Shown: positions 28,997-38,229, counted from the first letter of the stretch. The stretch is DNA of 64,000 nt from Bacteroidota bacterium (GCA_018267655.1 JAFDYB010000057.1:1-64000), one strand, 5' to 3'. The notes: generated by a model not told the origin, from the sequence alone. Translations and numbers: made by a program.

Positions 28997-31009
28997 TTAT
29001 TTGTAACTCCTTTGAGCAATTTTAATATTTTCGTATTTAAGTTCTTCTTTGTGTAGTTCCCAATTACTAACATCTTTCATCTCCCAAGCGGCAACGTATG
29101 TAAAATTATCATCATCGCGTTTTGCCTCTCCCTCTTCGGTTTGAAACTCTTCGCGAAAATGTCCTCCACAACTTTCATTTCTATGTAAGGCATCAATACA
29201 CATTAACTCACCTAACTCTAAAAAGTCGGCAACACGACCTGCTTTTTCTAATTCAGGATTAAACTCATCGGCTTTACCGGTAACCCTTACATCTTTCCAA
29301 AACTCTTCTCTAATTTTTTGTATATCTGTTATTGCAGATTTTAAGTCGGCTGCATTACGCGCCATGCCACATTTCTCCCACATTACCTTCCCTAAATGAC
29401 GATGAAAATAATCAACAGGCTTAGTACCATTTACTGCAAATAATTTTTCGATTCGCGCCTTAACTTCTTGCTCAGCTTTTTCAAAAGCTTCGTGTGTAGT
29501 AGGTATTGGTTTTGTACGAATTTCGCCTGATAAATAAACGCCTACTGTGTAAGGTATTACAAAATAGCCATCGGCTAAACCTTGCATTAAGGCACTAGCG
29601 CCTAATCTATTTGCGCCATGGTCGCTAAAATTTGCCTCACCTAATGCGTATAGACCAGGCACAGTGGTCATTAAATTATAATCAACCCAAAGTCCGCCCA
29701 TTGTATAGTGTACGGCAGGATATATTTGCATTGGGTTTTGATATGGGTTAACACCGGTAATTTGCTCATACATATCAAACAAATTGCCATATTTTTCTTT
29801 TATAACAGCTCTTCCCAAATCTTCGAGTTGTTTTTCGCTTGGATTTTCGATACCTTGAATGGTTGCTTCTACTTTACCATATTTAAATTTCATATTATAT
29901 GAAAAATCTAAATATACAGCTTGCCCGGTTTTATTTACACCAAAACCTGCATCGCAACGCTCTTTAGCAGCTCTACTCGCCACATCGCGTGGCACTAAGT
30001 TTCCAAAGGCAGGATAACGACGTTCTAAATAATAATCGCGATCATCTTCTTTTAAACTATTTGGACTTAATTTGCCTGCACGAATAGCTTCGGCATCTTC
30101 TTTTCTTTTAGGAACCCATATACGGCCATCGTTACGTAACGACTCGCTCATAAGAGTTAATTTTGATTGATGCTCGCCACTAACAGGAATACAAGTTGGG
30201 TGAATTTGAGTATAACAAGGGTTGCCAAAAAAGGCCCCTCTTTTATGTGCTTTCCAAGCTGCGGTTACATTACTTCCCATTGCATTAGTAGAGAGGAAAA
30301 ACACATTACCATAACCGCCTGTGCATAATAATACTGCATGTCCGAAATAGCGCTCTAACTTACCGCTAATTAAATTGCGTGCAATAATTCCTCTACACTT
30401 TCCTTCAATATTAACAATGTCAAGCATCTCGTGGCGGGTATAAAGCGAAACTTTTCCCATACCTACCTGGCGCTGTAATGCAGAGTATGCGCCTAACAAA
30501 AGTTGTTGCCCTGTTTGCCCCGCTGCATAAAACGTGCGCTGAACTTGCGTTCCGCCGAAGCTACGGTTACTTAATAATCCACCATACTCACGTGCAAAAG
30601 GAACTCCTTGCGCCACGCATTGGTCAATTATATTACCTGATACTTCTGACAAACGGTGTACATTAGCTTCACGTGCGCGATAATCGCCTCCTTTAACTGT
30701 TTCGTAAAATAAGCGATAAATGCTATCGCCATCATTTTGGTAATTTTTTGAAGCGTTTATGCCGCCTTGTGCAGCAATTGAATGTGCACGACGTGGAGAG
30801 TCTTGAAAACAAAACACTTTTACCGAATAACCTAATTCGGCTAAAGTAGCAGCTGCCGAAGCTCCTGCTAAGCCCGAACCAACAACAATAACCTCGAGGT
30901 TGCGTTTATTGGCAGGGTTAATAAGAGGCATTGTGCTTCTGTATTTGGTCCACTTTTGTTCAAGTACCCCTTCAGGGATTTTTGAATCGAGTTTTGGTGA
31001 AGTAGCCAT
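28997..31009 (-). CDS. sdhA: succinate dehydrogenase/fumarate reductase flavoprotein subunit
   Basis: A 670-residue flavoprotein of the B. subtilis-like (type B) enzyme. The FAD-binding dinucleotide fold is near the N-terminus ([21 protein letters not shown]-like at about 36-56), followed by [11 protein letters not shown] with the covalent flavin histidine. The substrate site includes [19 protein letters not shown] and the [12 protein letters not shown] region, and a later block is [20 protein letters not shown]. Family length and domain order (FAD/capping/C-terminal helical) agree. The gene lies between sdhC (24-base gap) and sdhB (15-base gap). Confidence 0.96.
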   Translation of the reverse strand: MATSPKLDSKIPEGVLEQKWTKYRSTMPLINPANKRNLEVIVVGSGLAGASAAATLAELGYSVKVFCFQDSPRRAHSIAAQGGINASKNYQNDGDSIYRLFYETVKGGDYRAREANVHRLSEVSGNIIDQCVAQGVPFAREYGGLLSNRSFGGTQVQRTFYAAGQTGQQLLLGAYSALQRQVGMGKVSLYTRHEMLDIVNIEGKCRGIIARNLISGKLERYFGHAVLLCTGGYGNVFFLSTNAMGSNVTAAWKAHKRGAFFGNPCYTQIHPTCIPVSGEHQSKLTLMSESLRNDGRIWVPKRKEDAEAIRAGKLSPNSLKEDDRDYYLERRYPAFGNLVPRDVASRAAKERCDAGFGVNKTGQAVYLDFSYNMKFKYGKVEATIQGIENPSEKQLEDLGRAVIKEKYGNLFDMYEQITGVNPYQNPMQIYPAVHYTMGGLWVDYNLMTTVPGLYALGEANFSDHGANRLGASALMQGLADGYFVIPYTVGVYLSGEIRTKPIPTTHEAFEKAEQEVKARIEKLFAVNGTKPVDYFHRHLGKVMWEKCGMARNAADLKSAITDIQKIREEFWKDVRVTGKADEFNPELEKAGRVADFLELGELMCIDALHRNESCGGHFREEFQTEEGEAKRDDDNFTYVAAWEMKDVSNWELHKEELKYENIKIAQRSYK

Positions 31010-31033
31010 ATTAAATTGAAATTTTACGATTAA

Positions 31034-31705
31034 TTATTTAATGATTCCTAAAAACATGGTAATAGGCATTGCTGCAAATAAAAGACAAACAATAACGCTA
31101 AACCATATACCAACTTTTTTTATTGCCGGAGTATATTTTTTATGATTAACTCCTAATGTTTGAAATGCTGATTGAAAGCCATGAAGCAAATGATACATTA
31201 AACTAAAAACTCCAATTAAGTAAATTATTACAAAATACCACTTACTAAATACTTCACGTAATTCATCAAAAGTATTATGTTCGTTAATTGTGCCATTAAA
31301 TTGAGCCATTTTTGTTCCAATCCAAAAATTTCCTAAATGCACCACTAAAAACAGCAATAGCAAAGATCCTAAAATTCCCATTGAACGACTATACCACGAG
31401 CTATTTGCCGAACCTTTTACAATTGCATAGGCTATAGGGCGTGCTTTTTTATTTTCGAGTGTTAATGTTAAAGCTTGAAATACGTGCAATAACAATCCAA
31501 GAAATAATCCTATCTCCATAATGCGAATAATAGGGTTTGTTGCCATAAAATGCGCTGCGGCATTAAATGTTTCGCCGTTATCATTAAAAAATATGCAAGC
31601 ATTAATGCCTACGTGTACAACTAAAAACGAAACTAAAAATAAACCGGTAAGACCCATTAAAAATTTTTTACCGATGGACGAATGAAGAAACCCTTTTTTA
31701 CTCAT
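31034..31705 (-). CDS. sdhC: succinate dehydrogenase cytochrome b558 subunit
   Basis: The 223-residue membrane subunit has five hydrophobic helices. It has histidines suited to ligate two hemes in helices I-IV: VVHVGIN, LLHVFQAL, VVHLGNFW and MYHLLHGF. It anchors SdhAB and reduces or oxidises menaquinone. It is the first gene of the operon and has a good promoter (31733-31765) with a leader of about 20 bases. The N-terminal MSKKGFLHSSIGKKFLMGLTG is typical of Bacteroidota SdhC. Confidence 0.93.
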   Translation of the reverse strand: MSKKGFLHSSIGKKFLMGLTGLFLVSFLVVHVGINACIFFNDNGETFNAAAHFMATNPIIRIMEIGLFLGLLLHVFQALTLTLENKKARPIAYAIVKGSANSSWYSRSMGILGSLLLLFLVVHLGNFWIGTKMAQFNGTINEHNTFDELREVFSKWYFVIIYLIGVFSLMYHLLHGFQSAFQTLGVNHKKYTPAIKKVGIWFSVIVCLLFAAMPITMFLGIIK

Positions 31706-31732
31706 AAAAATTTGAGAATGTATTTAACGCAG

Positions 31733-31765
31733 CAAATTTAACAGTTAAACGAACATTGGCAACAA
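31733..31765 (-). promoter_or_regulatory. sdhCAB promoter
   Basis: On the minus strand, TTGTTG (31760-31765) and TAAATTTG (31733-31740) match the Bacteroidota -33 and -7 boxes, with spacers of 19 or 22 bases depending on which TTG is used. The start site should be near 31727, about 20 bases before the sdhC ATG. Between this promoter and the end of the pcrB-like gene (31957) I see no gene. Confidence 0.65.
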
Positions 31766-31956
31766 TTAAAAATAAACTAAAGACTTTTAATGATTACTTT
31801 TTATTGACAACCAATAAGTTTAACATTTTATTTAGAATGGTTTTAAATTATTATTGGGCTTAATTTCTAACAGAAGGTAAAAATACTTAATCATTAAAAA
31901 AATGAGGTTTACATTTCAATATTCTTATTGCGAGTAAAATAAATATTAAACATCAG

Positions 31957-32691
31957 TTATACGGCTTGTTTTTGTGCTTCAATTTGTGCTTTAATAACGT
32001 TTAAAAAATTAAAGTTAGTTTCTAAAATGTTGCCAATAACAATCACGTTTGCCCCAGATTTGTATGCATCAACAAATTTTTTGGGAGTATTTATTCCTCC
32101 ACCAATAATTATAGGCAAGGCGCAATGTTTTTTTATTTTTTTTACAAATTGTGATCGTACACTATGTTTAGCGCCACTCCCAGCTTCTAAATAGATTGCT
32201 TTTAGGCCTAATAAGCTTGCTGCAATAGCAATATTTTCTAATAACAAATTGTTTTTGAGAGGCTTATTTTTGGTAATTTTTTGAGTTTCTGATATTTTTT
32301 TGCCATCAAATAAAATATAAGCAGTTGCTAAGCAATTTGCTTTAAAGTAATTAATTTTTTTAGCAGCCAAAATAGCTTTACCGCTTATATATTCTGCGTT
32401 TGTGCCGGCAATCATGCAGGGGAGCAGTAAGGCATCAGCTTTTTTTGAAATTTGGTGTTCATCGCCCGGGAAAAGTACAACCGGCAAAGGGCTTAGTTTT
32501 TTTATTTTACTTACTGTTTGATTTATATTACCGCTGTATAGCCTGCTTCCGCCAACTAAGAAAAAACTAATGCCGGCACTTTGCGCGTTAATAATAACCG
32601 TTTCATTAAATTTATCAGGATCAATGAGCACTGCAACGCAAGTTTTTTTGCGTTTAATAAAGGTATTTATATTAAACATTTGCTTTAACAT
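31957..32691 (-). CDS. geranylgeranylglyceryl phosphate synthase-like (PcrB family) protein
   Basis: A 244-residue TIM-barrel enzyme of the GGGP synthase/PcrB family. It joins a prenyl diphosphate to sn-glycerol-1-phosphate in archaea; Bacteroidota homologues have GGGP or heptaprenylglyceryl phosphate synthase activity. Visible motifs are IDPDKF near the N-terminus, YLEAGSGAK (substrate/phosphate loop), PIIIGGGINTPKK and the phosphate-binding ANVIVIGN. The start overlaps the phosphopantetheinyl transferase gene by 7 bases. A bacterial ether-lipid precursor is a plausible product, but the real product is not known from sequence. Confidence 0.85.
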   Translation of the reverse strand: MLKQMFNINTFIKRKKTCVAVLIDPDKFNETVIINAQSAGISFFLVGGSRLYSGNINQTVSKIKKLSPLPVVLFPGDEHQISKKADALLLPCMIAGTNAEYISGKAILAAKKINYFKANCLATAYILFDGKKISETQKITKNKPLKNNLLLENIAIAASLLGLKAIYLEAGSGAKHSVRSQFVKKIKKHCALPIIIGGGINTPKKFVDAYKSGANVIVIGNILETNFNFLNVIKAQIEAQKQAV

Positions 32692-33224
32692 GTAAATGCC
32701 ATTACGTGAGTGTTTAAGTATTCAATGTTTAAATTAATTTCTTTTTTAAGCAACTTAGATTCTTTTGTTTGATAATAAATAACTTCTGCAAAATTACTTG
32801 TTGGTTCAAATTTATTAATATAAAGTTGGTTTTTAAAACTTACATTTTTTTCTCCTATTGCCTTATACGCAGCTTCTTTACAAGCCCAAAAATAAGTTAA
32901 GTTTAATGTTGAGGTTTCAAACTTATTCAATTCAACATCGCTTAAAAATTTTGTTTTTAGGGCTGTAATTTTTTCTCTTATAAGTTCAATATCAATTCCT
33001 ATAAACGATTCATTAGAAACAATTATTGCTAAAAGACCGTGCGAATGACTTATGGAGAGAGTTAAATCACTGTCTATTAAAAAAGGCTTGCCACTATTTT
33101 CATAACCAATACCTTTAAATGCGCTGCCAAGCTGCTTACTTAACACAAATAAACTTGCGTTTTTTTCAAGCTCTCGTTTTTTTAAATGAGGATTTATTGT
33201 TGAGTACTCATTTAGATTGAGCAT
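32685..33224 (-). CDS. 4'-phosphopantetheinyl transferase superfamily protein
   Basis: From the ATG at 33224 the protein is 179 residues long. A TTG at 33266 would add 14 residues but would leave almost no leader after the TAAGTTTG at 33285-33292. The Sfp/AcpS-type motifs are GIDIELI (Asp78, Glu80 for Mg2+) and FWACKEAAYKA (Trp113, Lys116, Glu117, Lys121). It transfers the phosphopantetheine arm from CoA to a carrier protein. It overlaps the PcrB-like gene, and no carrier-protein gene lies nearby, so the target is not known; fatty-acid ACP is most likely, with a secondary-metabolite carrier possible. Confidence 0.85.
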   Translation of the reverse strand: MLNLNEYSTINPHLKKRELEKNASLFVLSKQLGSAFKGIGYENSGKPFLIDSDLTLSISHSHGLLAIIVSNESFIGIDIELIREKITALKTKFLSDVELNKFETSTLNLTYFWACKEAAYKAIGEKNVSFKNQLYINKFEPTSNFAEVIYYQTKESKLLKKEINLNIEYLNTHVMAFTC

Positions 33225-33284
33225 ATAAAGATGTTTAAATGGATTTATGCGTTTGATTTGAAGCAATTTATTTTTTATTTATTG

Positions 33285-33292
33285 CAAACTTA
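33285..33292 (-). promoter_or_regulatory. candidate -7 box of the phosphopantetheinyl transferase gene
   Basis: The minus strand reads TAAGTTTG, matching TAnnTTTG, and would give a leader of about 55 bases to the ATG at 33224. No TTG sits at the usual spacing upstream. It lies only 4 bases from the divergent ahcY -7 box. Confidence 0.4.
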
Positions 33293-33296
33293 TTAA

Positions 33297-33304
33297 TATC
33301 TTTG
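33297..33304 (+). promoter_or_regulatory. candidate -7 box of ahcY
   Basis: TATCTTTG matches TAnnTTTG and gives a leader of about 22 bases to the ATG at 33333. The -33 region is A/T-rich without a clear TTG at 17-23 bases. Confidence 0.45.
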
Positions 33305-33332
33305 TTACCCTAAAAAATTTAATTACACAAAA

Positions 33333-34652
33333 ATGGCAACAGCAACAGAAACAAAATTTATTCCTTACAAAGTAAAAGATTTATCGCTTGCAGAGTGGGG
33401 TAGAAAAGAAATAAAATTGGCAGAAGAAGAGATGCCGGGTTTAATGGCATTACGTAAAGAATATGGCGCTAGCAAACCACTTAAAGGCTCTCGTATTGCA
33501 GGATGTTTACATATGACCATTCAAACAGCCGTTTTAATTGAAACATTGGTTGAATTGGGGGCAGAAGTTACTTGGAGTTCTTGCAATATTTTTTCAACAC
33601 AAGACCATGCTGCTGCTGCTATTGCTGCTGCTGGCATTCAAGTATATGCTTGGAAAGGCATGAATGCCGAAGAGTTTGACTGGTGTATTGAGCAAACATT
33701 ATGGTTTGGAAAAGACCGCACACCCCTAAATATGATTTTAGATGATGGTGGCGATTTAACTAATATGGTATTTGATAAGTTTCCTGAATTGGCAAAGGGC
33801 ATTCGTGGTTTAAGCGAAGAGACAACTACCGGAGTGCATCGTTTATATGAGCGCATGAAAAATGGAACTTTATTATTACCTGCAATTAATGTGAACGATT
33901 CGGTTACTAAATCTAAATTCGATAATAAATACGGCTGTCGCGAAAGTTTGGTTGATGCCATTCGTCGTGCTACCGATGTTATGCTTGCCGGAAAAGTAGC
34001 TGTTGTGGCAGGTTATGGCGATGTTGGAAAAGGCTCTGCACAATCTTTATCAAGTCAAGGTGTTCGCGTAATTGTTACCGAAATCGACCCTATTTGCGCC
34101 TTACAAGCTTGTATGGACGGGTACCAAGTAATGAAAATGGACAATGCCGTAAAAATTTCTGATATTATTGTAACTACAACGGGCAATAAAGATATTGTTG
34201 TTGGTCGCCATTTTGAAAGCATGAAACACGGTGCTATTGTTTGTAATATTGGCCATTTTGATACTGAAATTGATGTTGCTTGGTTAAATAAAAATTATGG
34301 GAACACAAAAGATGTTATTAAACCGCAAGTTGACAAATACACCATTAAAGGAAAAGATATTATTTTATTAGCCGAAGGACGCCTTGTAAATTTAGGTTGC
34401 GCAACTGGTCACCCAAGTTTTGTAATGAGCAATTCATTTACTAACCAAACTTTAGCACAGTTAGAACTTTGGACAAACACCGCAGCCTACGAGAAAAAAG
34501 TTTATACTTTACCAAAACACTTAGACGAGAAAGTTGCGCGTTTACACTTAGGTAAAATTAATGCAGAATTAGATGTATTAACGCAAGATCAAGCTGATTA
34601 TATTGGCGTGAAAGTTGCAGGTCCATTTAAATCAGATATGTACAGATACTAA
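33333..34652 (+). CDS. ahcY: adenosylhomocysteinase
   Basis: A 439-residue S-adenosylhomocysteine hydrolase that splits SAH into adenosine and homocysteine and so keeps methylation going. It has [15 protein letters not shown] near the N-terminus, the substrate stretch [12 protein letters not shown], the NAD-binding [12 protein letters not shown] and the C-terminal [10 protein letters not shown] ending, which carries the conserved Lys-Tyr that completes the NAD site of the neighbouring subunit. Length agrees with the bacterial family. It stands alone, with its own promoter and a very strong terminator at 34670-34699. I see no SAH riboswitch in the short leader. Confidence 0.98.
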   Translation: MATATETKFIPYKVKDLSLAEWGRKEIKLAEEEMPGLMALRKEYGASKPLKGSRIAGCLHMTIQTAVLIETLVELGAEVTWSSCNIFSTQDHAAAAIAAAGIQVYAWKGMNAEEFDWCIEQTLWFGKDRTPLNMILDDGGDLTNMVFDKFPELAKGIRGLSEETTTGVHRLYERMKNGTLLLPAINVNDSVTKSKFDNKYGCRESLVDAIRRATDVMLAGKVAVVAGYGDVGKGSAQSLSSQGVRVIVTEIDPICALQACMDGYQVMKMDNAVKISDIIVTTTGNKDIVVGRHFESMKHGAIVCNIGHFDTEIDVAWLNKNYGNTKDVIKPQVDKYTIKGKDIILLAEGRLVNLGCATGHPSFVMSNSFTNQTLAQLELWTNTAAYEKKVYTLPKHLDEKVARLHLGKINAELDVLTQDQADYIGVKVAGPFKSDMYRY

Positions 34653-34669
34653 TCTTTCAGTGATTTTTT

Positions 34670-34699
34670 AAAGCCCGTTTAATTGTTTAAACGGGCTTT
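34670..34699 (+). terminator. intrinsic terminator of ahcY
   Basis: A perfect 13-bp stem (AAAGCCCGTTTAA with TTAAACGGGCTTT) around a TTGT loop, followed by T-rich sequence. It begins 18 bases after the ahcY stop codon. Confidence 0.92.
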
Positions 34700-34744
34700 T
34701 CTTTCGTCTCAAATTCTCATATTAGTATTTTGCTTTGGATAAAG

Positions 34745-34763
34745 ACTTGGACTAATACCAAGT
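34745..34763. repeat. short inverted ACTTGG/CCAAGT sequence, related to the 41-bp repeat ends
   Basis: ACTTGG (34745-34750) and CCAAGT (34758-34763) form a small inverted repeat; the right part reads ATACCAAGT, the same as the end of the 41-bp repeat at 50019. It may be a remnant of that repeat family, but the match is short. Confidence 0.3.
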
Positions 34764-34866
34764 GCGAACAAACATTTTTTTCATTAACGACGCTTAGTTA
34801 AGAGTATTCGGACATTCTATGAATTTCAAAATATTTTTTATTTAACTTAAATTCTAAACAAAAGCA

Positions 34867-35172
34867 ATGAAAAAAATAATCATATTAATAAGCATCTTTT
34901 TTGCAAACAGAACCTTTGCACAAACTAACACAAAGCTAACTGGCAAAACAGAACGCAGACATTTACAATCTTTATCTAAAAGAAGAAAAAGCGCACTGTA
35001 TTTTGAAAGTAAGGCTCTTTCGGCTTGGGAAAGATATAGTGCCGACAAAGAGTTTATTTATATTCATAAAATTATTAGAGTTTATGGTATAATGGACAAA
35101 AATTACGCGTCTCATTGCTTTGCAAAATTTGCAAACGACAAAGAACTTTCTGGCGGCATAGTTTTTTTTTGA
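34867..35172 (+). CDS. small secreted protein, probably frameshifted
   Basis: A 101-residue frame with a signal peptide (MKKIIILISIFFANRTFAQ) and a basic region (RRHLQSLSKRRKSALY). It ends at a TGA directly after a run of nine T. Removing one T joins the frame to one that stays open to 35329, giving a protein of about 154 residues (see next entry). Both the signal peptide and the downstream stretch look coding, so I think this is one gene with an indel in the homopolymer. I do not recognise the family. It lies in the accessory-looking region between ahcY and mqnD. Confidence 0.5.
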   Translation: MKKIIILISIFFANRTFAQTNTKLTGKTERRHLQSLSKRRKSALYFESKALSAWERYSADKEFIYIHKIIRVYGIMDKNYASHCFAKFANDKELSGGIVFF

Positions 35173-35329
35173 ACCGAAGTATTATTTACACCCGGTAACA
35201 TTAATACTTTTAAAGCTAATGATTACGAAAAAAAGAATTTCTATCCTTGAGCTTGAATTACTTGAGTTAAAACAACAGTTTAATAAATTACTAAAAGTAA
35301 TTGAAAGAATAATTATAGCAATTTATTAA
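35161..35329 (+). pseudogene. out-of-frame remainder of the small secreted gene
   Basis: With one T fewer in the run at 35162-35170 the frame continues as FEPKYYLHPVTLILLKLM, then an amphipathic helix rich in Leu and Glu (ISILELELLELKQQFNKLL) and ends at TAA 35327-35329. The regular hydrophobic spacing suggests real coding sequence. Whether the indel is a genuine mutation, a slippage switch or a sequencing error cannot be decided from one sequence. Confidence 0.45.
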
Positions 35330-35360
35330 ACAATTTTAAATATTTTTACAGCTCATTACT

Positions 35361-36773
35361 TTGAATTTAAAACTGCAATATTTTAACGCCATCGGCAAAA
35401 AGCGAAAAAAACGCAACTTCGGTCAATACTATTGGAATGAAATAAGTAATTACTGTGCTTACTTTTCACACCCGGATAGCAGTGTACTTGAAATTGGTTG
35501 TGGGTCGGGCGATTTACTTTCAAAATTACAAGGCAACATTAAAACCGGAATTGACTTTAGCGAAGAGCAAATAAACTGGGCTAAAGAAAAACATAAAAAC
35601 ATTCGGTTTGAAGTAATGGACGCGGATAACATAACACTTAATGAGACGTATGATTTAATAATATTAAGCAATCTAATTGGCTTTGTTGATGACATACAAC
35701 ATGTTTTTGAAGAAGTAAAAAAATGTTCGCACGCTAATACAAAAATTATAGTTCAATATTATAATTCGTTTTGGGAGCCCTTAATTAAATTTTCAGAGTT
35801 AATTGGAATTAAAACAAAAACTCCCGTTCAAAATTGGCTGAGTACGCGTGATATAAATAACCTTCTATATGTTTCCGGCTACGATGTTTATCGAAACACA
35901 AAACGATTAATCTTTCCGTTTTATATTCCGGTACTCTCTTTTATTTTAAATAAGTATTTTGCAAAATTTCCTTTCTTTCGCTTTTTTAGTTTAAATAATT
36001 ACAGCTTTGCAAAGCCCTTATTAACTGAAAGTAAAGCTGAGTTTGAAAAAAAATACTCTGTAAGCATTGTTATACCTGCCCGTAATGAAAGTGGTAATAT
36101 TGAAAATGCAATTTTGCGAATGCCAAAATTTTCAAAAGAATTAGAAATAATTTTTATTGAAGGCAATAGTACTGACGATACATGGAATAAAATTCAAGCA
36201 ATTCAAAAAAAATACGCCTCAACGCACAATATAAAAATAGGAAGGCAAAAAGGAAAAGGAAAAGGAGACGCCGTGCGCGAAGGCTACGCCATTGCAAGTG
36301 GCGACATATTAATGATATTAGATGCAGATTTAACAGTACCCCCTGAAGATTTACCTAAATTTTACAATACTATTGCCAGCGGGAAAGGTGATTTTATTAA
36401 CGGTACTCGCCTTGTTTATCCTATGGATAAAGAAGCTATGCGCTTTTTAAATTATTTAGGAAATCATTTTTTTAGCTGGGCTTTTACATGGCTATTGGAG
36501 CAACGGTTTAAAGACACTTTATGTGGCACTAAAGTTATGTTTAGAAAAGATTATATTAAATTAAGTAAAAACAGAATTTATTTTGGCGATTTCGATCCCT
36601 TCGGTGATTTTGACTTATTATTTGGCGCCCACAAACTAAATTTAAAAATAGTTGAAGTGCCCATTCGTTATAAAGAGCGAACCTACGGAACAACTAATAT
36701 TTCTCGCTTTAAACACGGATTAATTTTATTGCGCATGTGCCTTTTTGCAAGCAGAAAATGTAAATTTATTTAA
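35361..36773 (+). CDS. fused SAM methyltransferase and family 2 glycosyltransferase
   Basis: A 470-residue two-domain protein. Residues about 20-185 are a class I methyltransferase, with SAM motif I VLEIGCGSG (43-50) and IDFSEEQINWA as motif II. Residues about 232-470 are a GT-A glycosyltransferase of the DPM1/polyprenyl-phosphate type: SIVIPARNESGNIENAI, FIEGNSTDD, the DAD metal-binding triplet (321-323), NGTRLVYPM and the C-terminal YKERTYGTTNISRFKHG. The start is TTG; no ATG lies near it. The order (MTase then GT2) suggests modification of a lipid-linked sugar or surface glycan, but the substrate is unknown. It is in the accessory-looking region and a 41-bp repeat follows immediately. Confidence 0.85.
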   Translation: MNLKLQYFNAIGKKRKKRNFGQYYWNEISNYCAYFSHPDSSVLEIGCGSGDLLSKLQGNIKTGIDFSEEQINWAKEKHKNIRFEVMDADNITLNETYDLIILSNLIGFVDDIQHVFEEVKKCSHANTKIIVQYYNSFWEPLIKFSELIGIKTKTPVQNWLSTRDINNLLYVSGYDVYRNTKRLIFPFYIPVLSFILNKYFAKFPFFRFFSLNNYSFAKPLLTESKAEFEKKYSVSIVIPARNESGNIENAILRMPKFSKELEIIFIEGNSTDDTWNKIQAIQKKYASTHNIKIGRQKGKGKGDAVREGYAIASGDILMILDADLTVPPEDLPKFYNTIASGKGDFINGTRLVYPMDKEAMRFLNYLGNHFFSWAFTWLLEQRFKDTLCGTKVMFRKDYIKLSKNRIYFGDFDPFGDFDLLFGAHKLNLKIVEVPIRYKERTYGTTNISRFKHGLILLRMCLFASRKCKFI

Positions 36774-36813
36774 TGCCAAATACAAATATATTGTAGCCCA
36801 ATCTACTTGTTAT
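36773..36813 (+). repeat. 41-bp dispersed repeat, degenerate copy
   Basis: It matches 37 of 41 positions with the copy at 50019-50059 and shares an identical 22-base core that includes TTGTAGCCCAAT. The terminal inverted repeat is imperfect here (ATGCCAAATA at the left end, TACTTGTTAT at the right). It begins on the last base of the methyltransferase-glycosyltransferase stop codon. A separate AACTTGGTAT lies at 36868-36877. Confidence 0.75.
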
Positions 36814-36905
36814 TTTTCGTTATCTAAACAAAAACCACCTAAGTATCTTTAGACTAAAAAACATTTGAACTTGGTATAAGCAGGTATTTTTAATACAAAT
36901 TTTGC

Positions 36906-36940
36906 AGTAGAAAAAAAGAGTCGTTTTTTGGTAGCTTACA
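36906..36940. repeat. 33/35-bp repeat, copy 1
   Basis: This sequence, from AGTAGAAAAAAAGAG to GGTAGCTTACA, recurs at 39069-39101 with a two-base (AG) difference. On the minus strand it begins 9 bases after a stop codon and contains A6-CGAC-T7, which could fold as a small A/T hairpin. Confidence 0.75.
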
Positions 36941-36948
36941 GTGGTTAA

Positions 36949-37641
36949 CTACCTTAAAAAATTAATTAATACCCCCGCATTAATATTTATCTGATATCCT
37001 AAATCACTTAATGCAACTTTTGAAACATTAATAAAGCCTTTTTGAGCTGAAAAATCAAGGGCTACAAATTTATTTAGATAAATTGTTGCGCCAATTTTTG
37101 CGCCAATGTCAAAATGATTTAAAAACGGTGCTGAATTGTAATAACCATAAATTTGATAATTAATTTGATTAAGTATTTTATTTTCGCTAAAAAAGTATTG
37201 CGAATACGTATCTCGTAGCATATAAGAAAAAACAGCGCCAACATTTATTGATATTTTTTTGCTTTTAAATAAATATTTAAACTCAATAGGTAAAACAGCG
37301 TAATGAAATTTATAAGAGTAATTGTTAATAATTTTAGAATTATTATCTTCAAATTCTTCATTTGACCTGTAGCCATTTGATGTATAATAGAGTTTAGCGG
37401 TATATAAAAAATTTTTATACAAAGTGTCAGTAAATGCAAACCCGAGTATTGGACTACAAATATTATTTTGATAACTACCAATTGCTTGGTATTTAATATT
37501 ATGTTGCATACTGTAATTAAATCCTAGCACACAATCAAATTTGTTTAAAAACAAGTTTTGCGACAAAGCGTAGCTTTGTATAAAAATAAATACAATTGCA
37601 ATGTAAAAGCCAATTACATTAAATACCCTTTTTACTATCAT
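36949..37641 (-). CDS. PorT-like outer membrane beta-barrel protein
   Basis: A 230-residue protein with a signal peptide (about 1-28, ending near ALSQ) and a repeating pattern of amphipathic strands with aromatic residues at the girdle, for example FHYAVLPIEFKYLF, FDIGAKIGATIYL and VALDFSAQKGFINV, closing in GVLINFLR. This is the PorT/outer-membrane beta-barrel fold of Bacteroidota. It is the last of three same-strand genes; the two upstream genes encode a lipoprotein and a second barrel. No ligand or partner can be named from sequence. Confidence 0.7.
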   Translation of the reverse strand: MIVKRVFNVIGFYIAIVFIFIQSYALSQNLFLNKFDCVLGFNYSMQHNIKYQAIGSYQNNICSPILGFAFTDTLYKNFLYTAKLYYTSNGYRSNEEFEDNNSKIINNYSYKFHYAVLPIEFKYLFKSKKISINVGAVFSYMLRDTYSQYFFSENKILNQINYQIYGYYNSAPFLNHFDIGAKIGATIYLNKFVALDFSAQKGFINVSKVALSDLGYQININAGVLINFLR

Positions 37642-37702
37642 GTATTTTTATTCTTTTATTAATACTGTTATTCTCCCTGTTATCATATAATTAAATCAAT
37701 GC

Positions 37703-38227
37703 TCAGTAGGTTCCATTATAAGAATCACCTCCATTGCCATTTTGCGCGCAAGTATATATAACCTTAGGATCTTCTGTTATTGTTAAACTATATTGTATTC
37801 CATTAATTGGGTCAATAAATACACCAGAAGCGTTTGTTGAGCCAGTTGTACAAAAAACATCTAAAGAAAAACACATGCCATTAGGCCCACATGGCGGATT
37901 ATAAATATACGCAATAACTTGACTACAATTATTTGAGTAGTAAACATAAATACTTGAAGTTCCGCTATATGCCCCAGAACTTGAAGGTGATGATACAGAC
38001 CAATTTACAGTATGCGTTCCAATAAATCCATTTAAGCATGCTAAAGAAGCACTATTACAAAAAACAGGTGCAACAGTTTGATATGGGCAGGGCTGAGCCA
38101 CCAATTTTTCAGGGAGCTTAGTTCCTTTGCCCTGGTTTGGATACAATACAACTTTCTTTTTATCTAAAAAATACTTATCGCACCCAGAAATAAAAATCAG
38201 AATTAAAACTGCATAGATGAACCTCAT
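37703..38227 (-). CDS. lipoprotein of unknown function in a barrel cluster
   Basis: A 174-residue protein with a lipoprotein signal (MRFIYAVLILIFISGC, lipidated Cys16). The mature part is rich in cysteines, Ser/Gly and aromatic residues (CPYQTVAPVFC, CLNGFIGTHTVNW, CGPNGMCFSLDVFC), which suggests a disulfide-stabilised beta domain. It does not resemble a family I recognise. It sits between two barrel genes, 2 bases from the upstream one, so the three probably form one envelope complex or pathway. Confidence 0.65.
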   Translation of the reverse strand: MRFIYAVLILIFISGCDKYFLDKKKVVLYPNQGKGTKLPEKLVAQPCPYQTVAPVFCNSASLACLNGFIGTHTVNWSVSSPSSSGAYSGTSSIYVYYSNNCSQVIAYIYNPPCGPNGMCFSLDVFCTTGSTNASGVFIDPINGIQYSLTITEDPKVIYTCAQNGNGGDSYNGTY

Positions 38228-38229
38228 GT

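Noticed and set aside
33305-33332. Possible SAH riboswitch before ahcY
   Set aside because: The leader of about 22 bases is too short for the known riboswitch fold.
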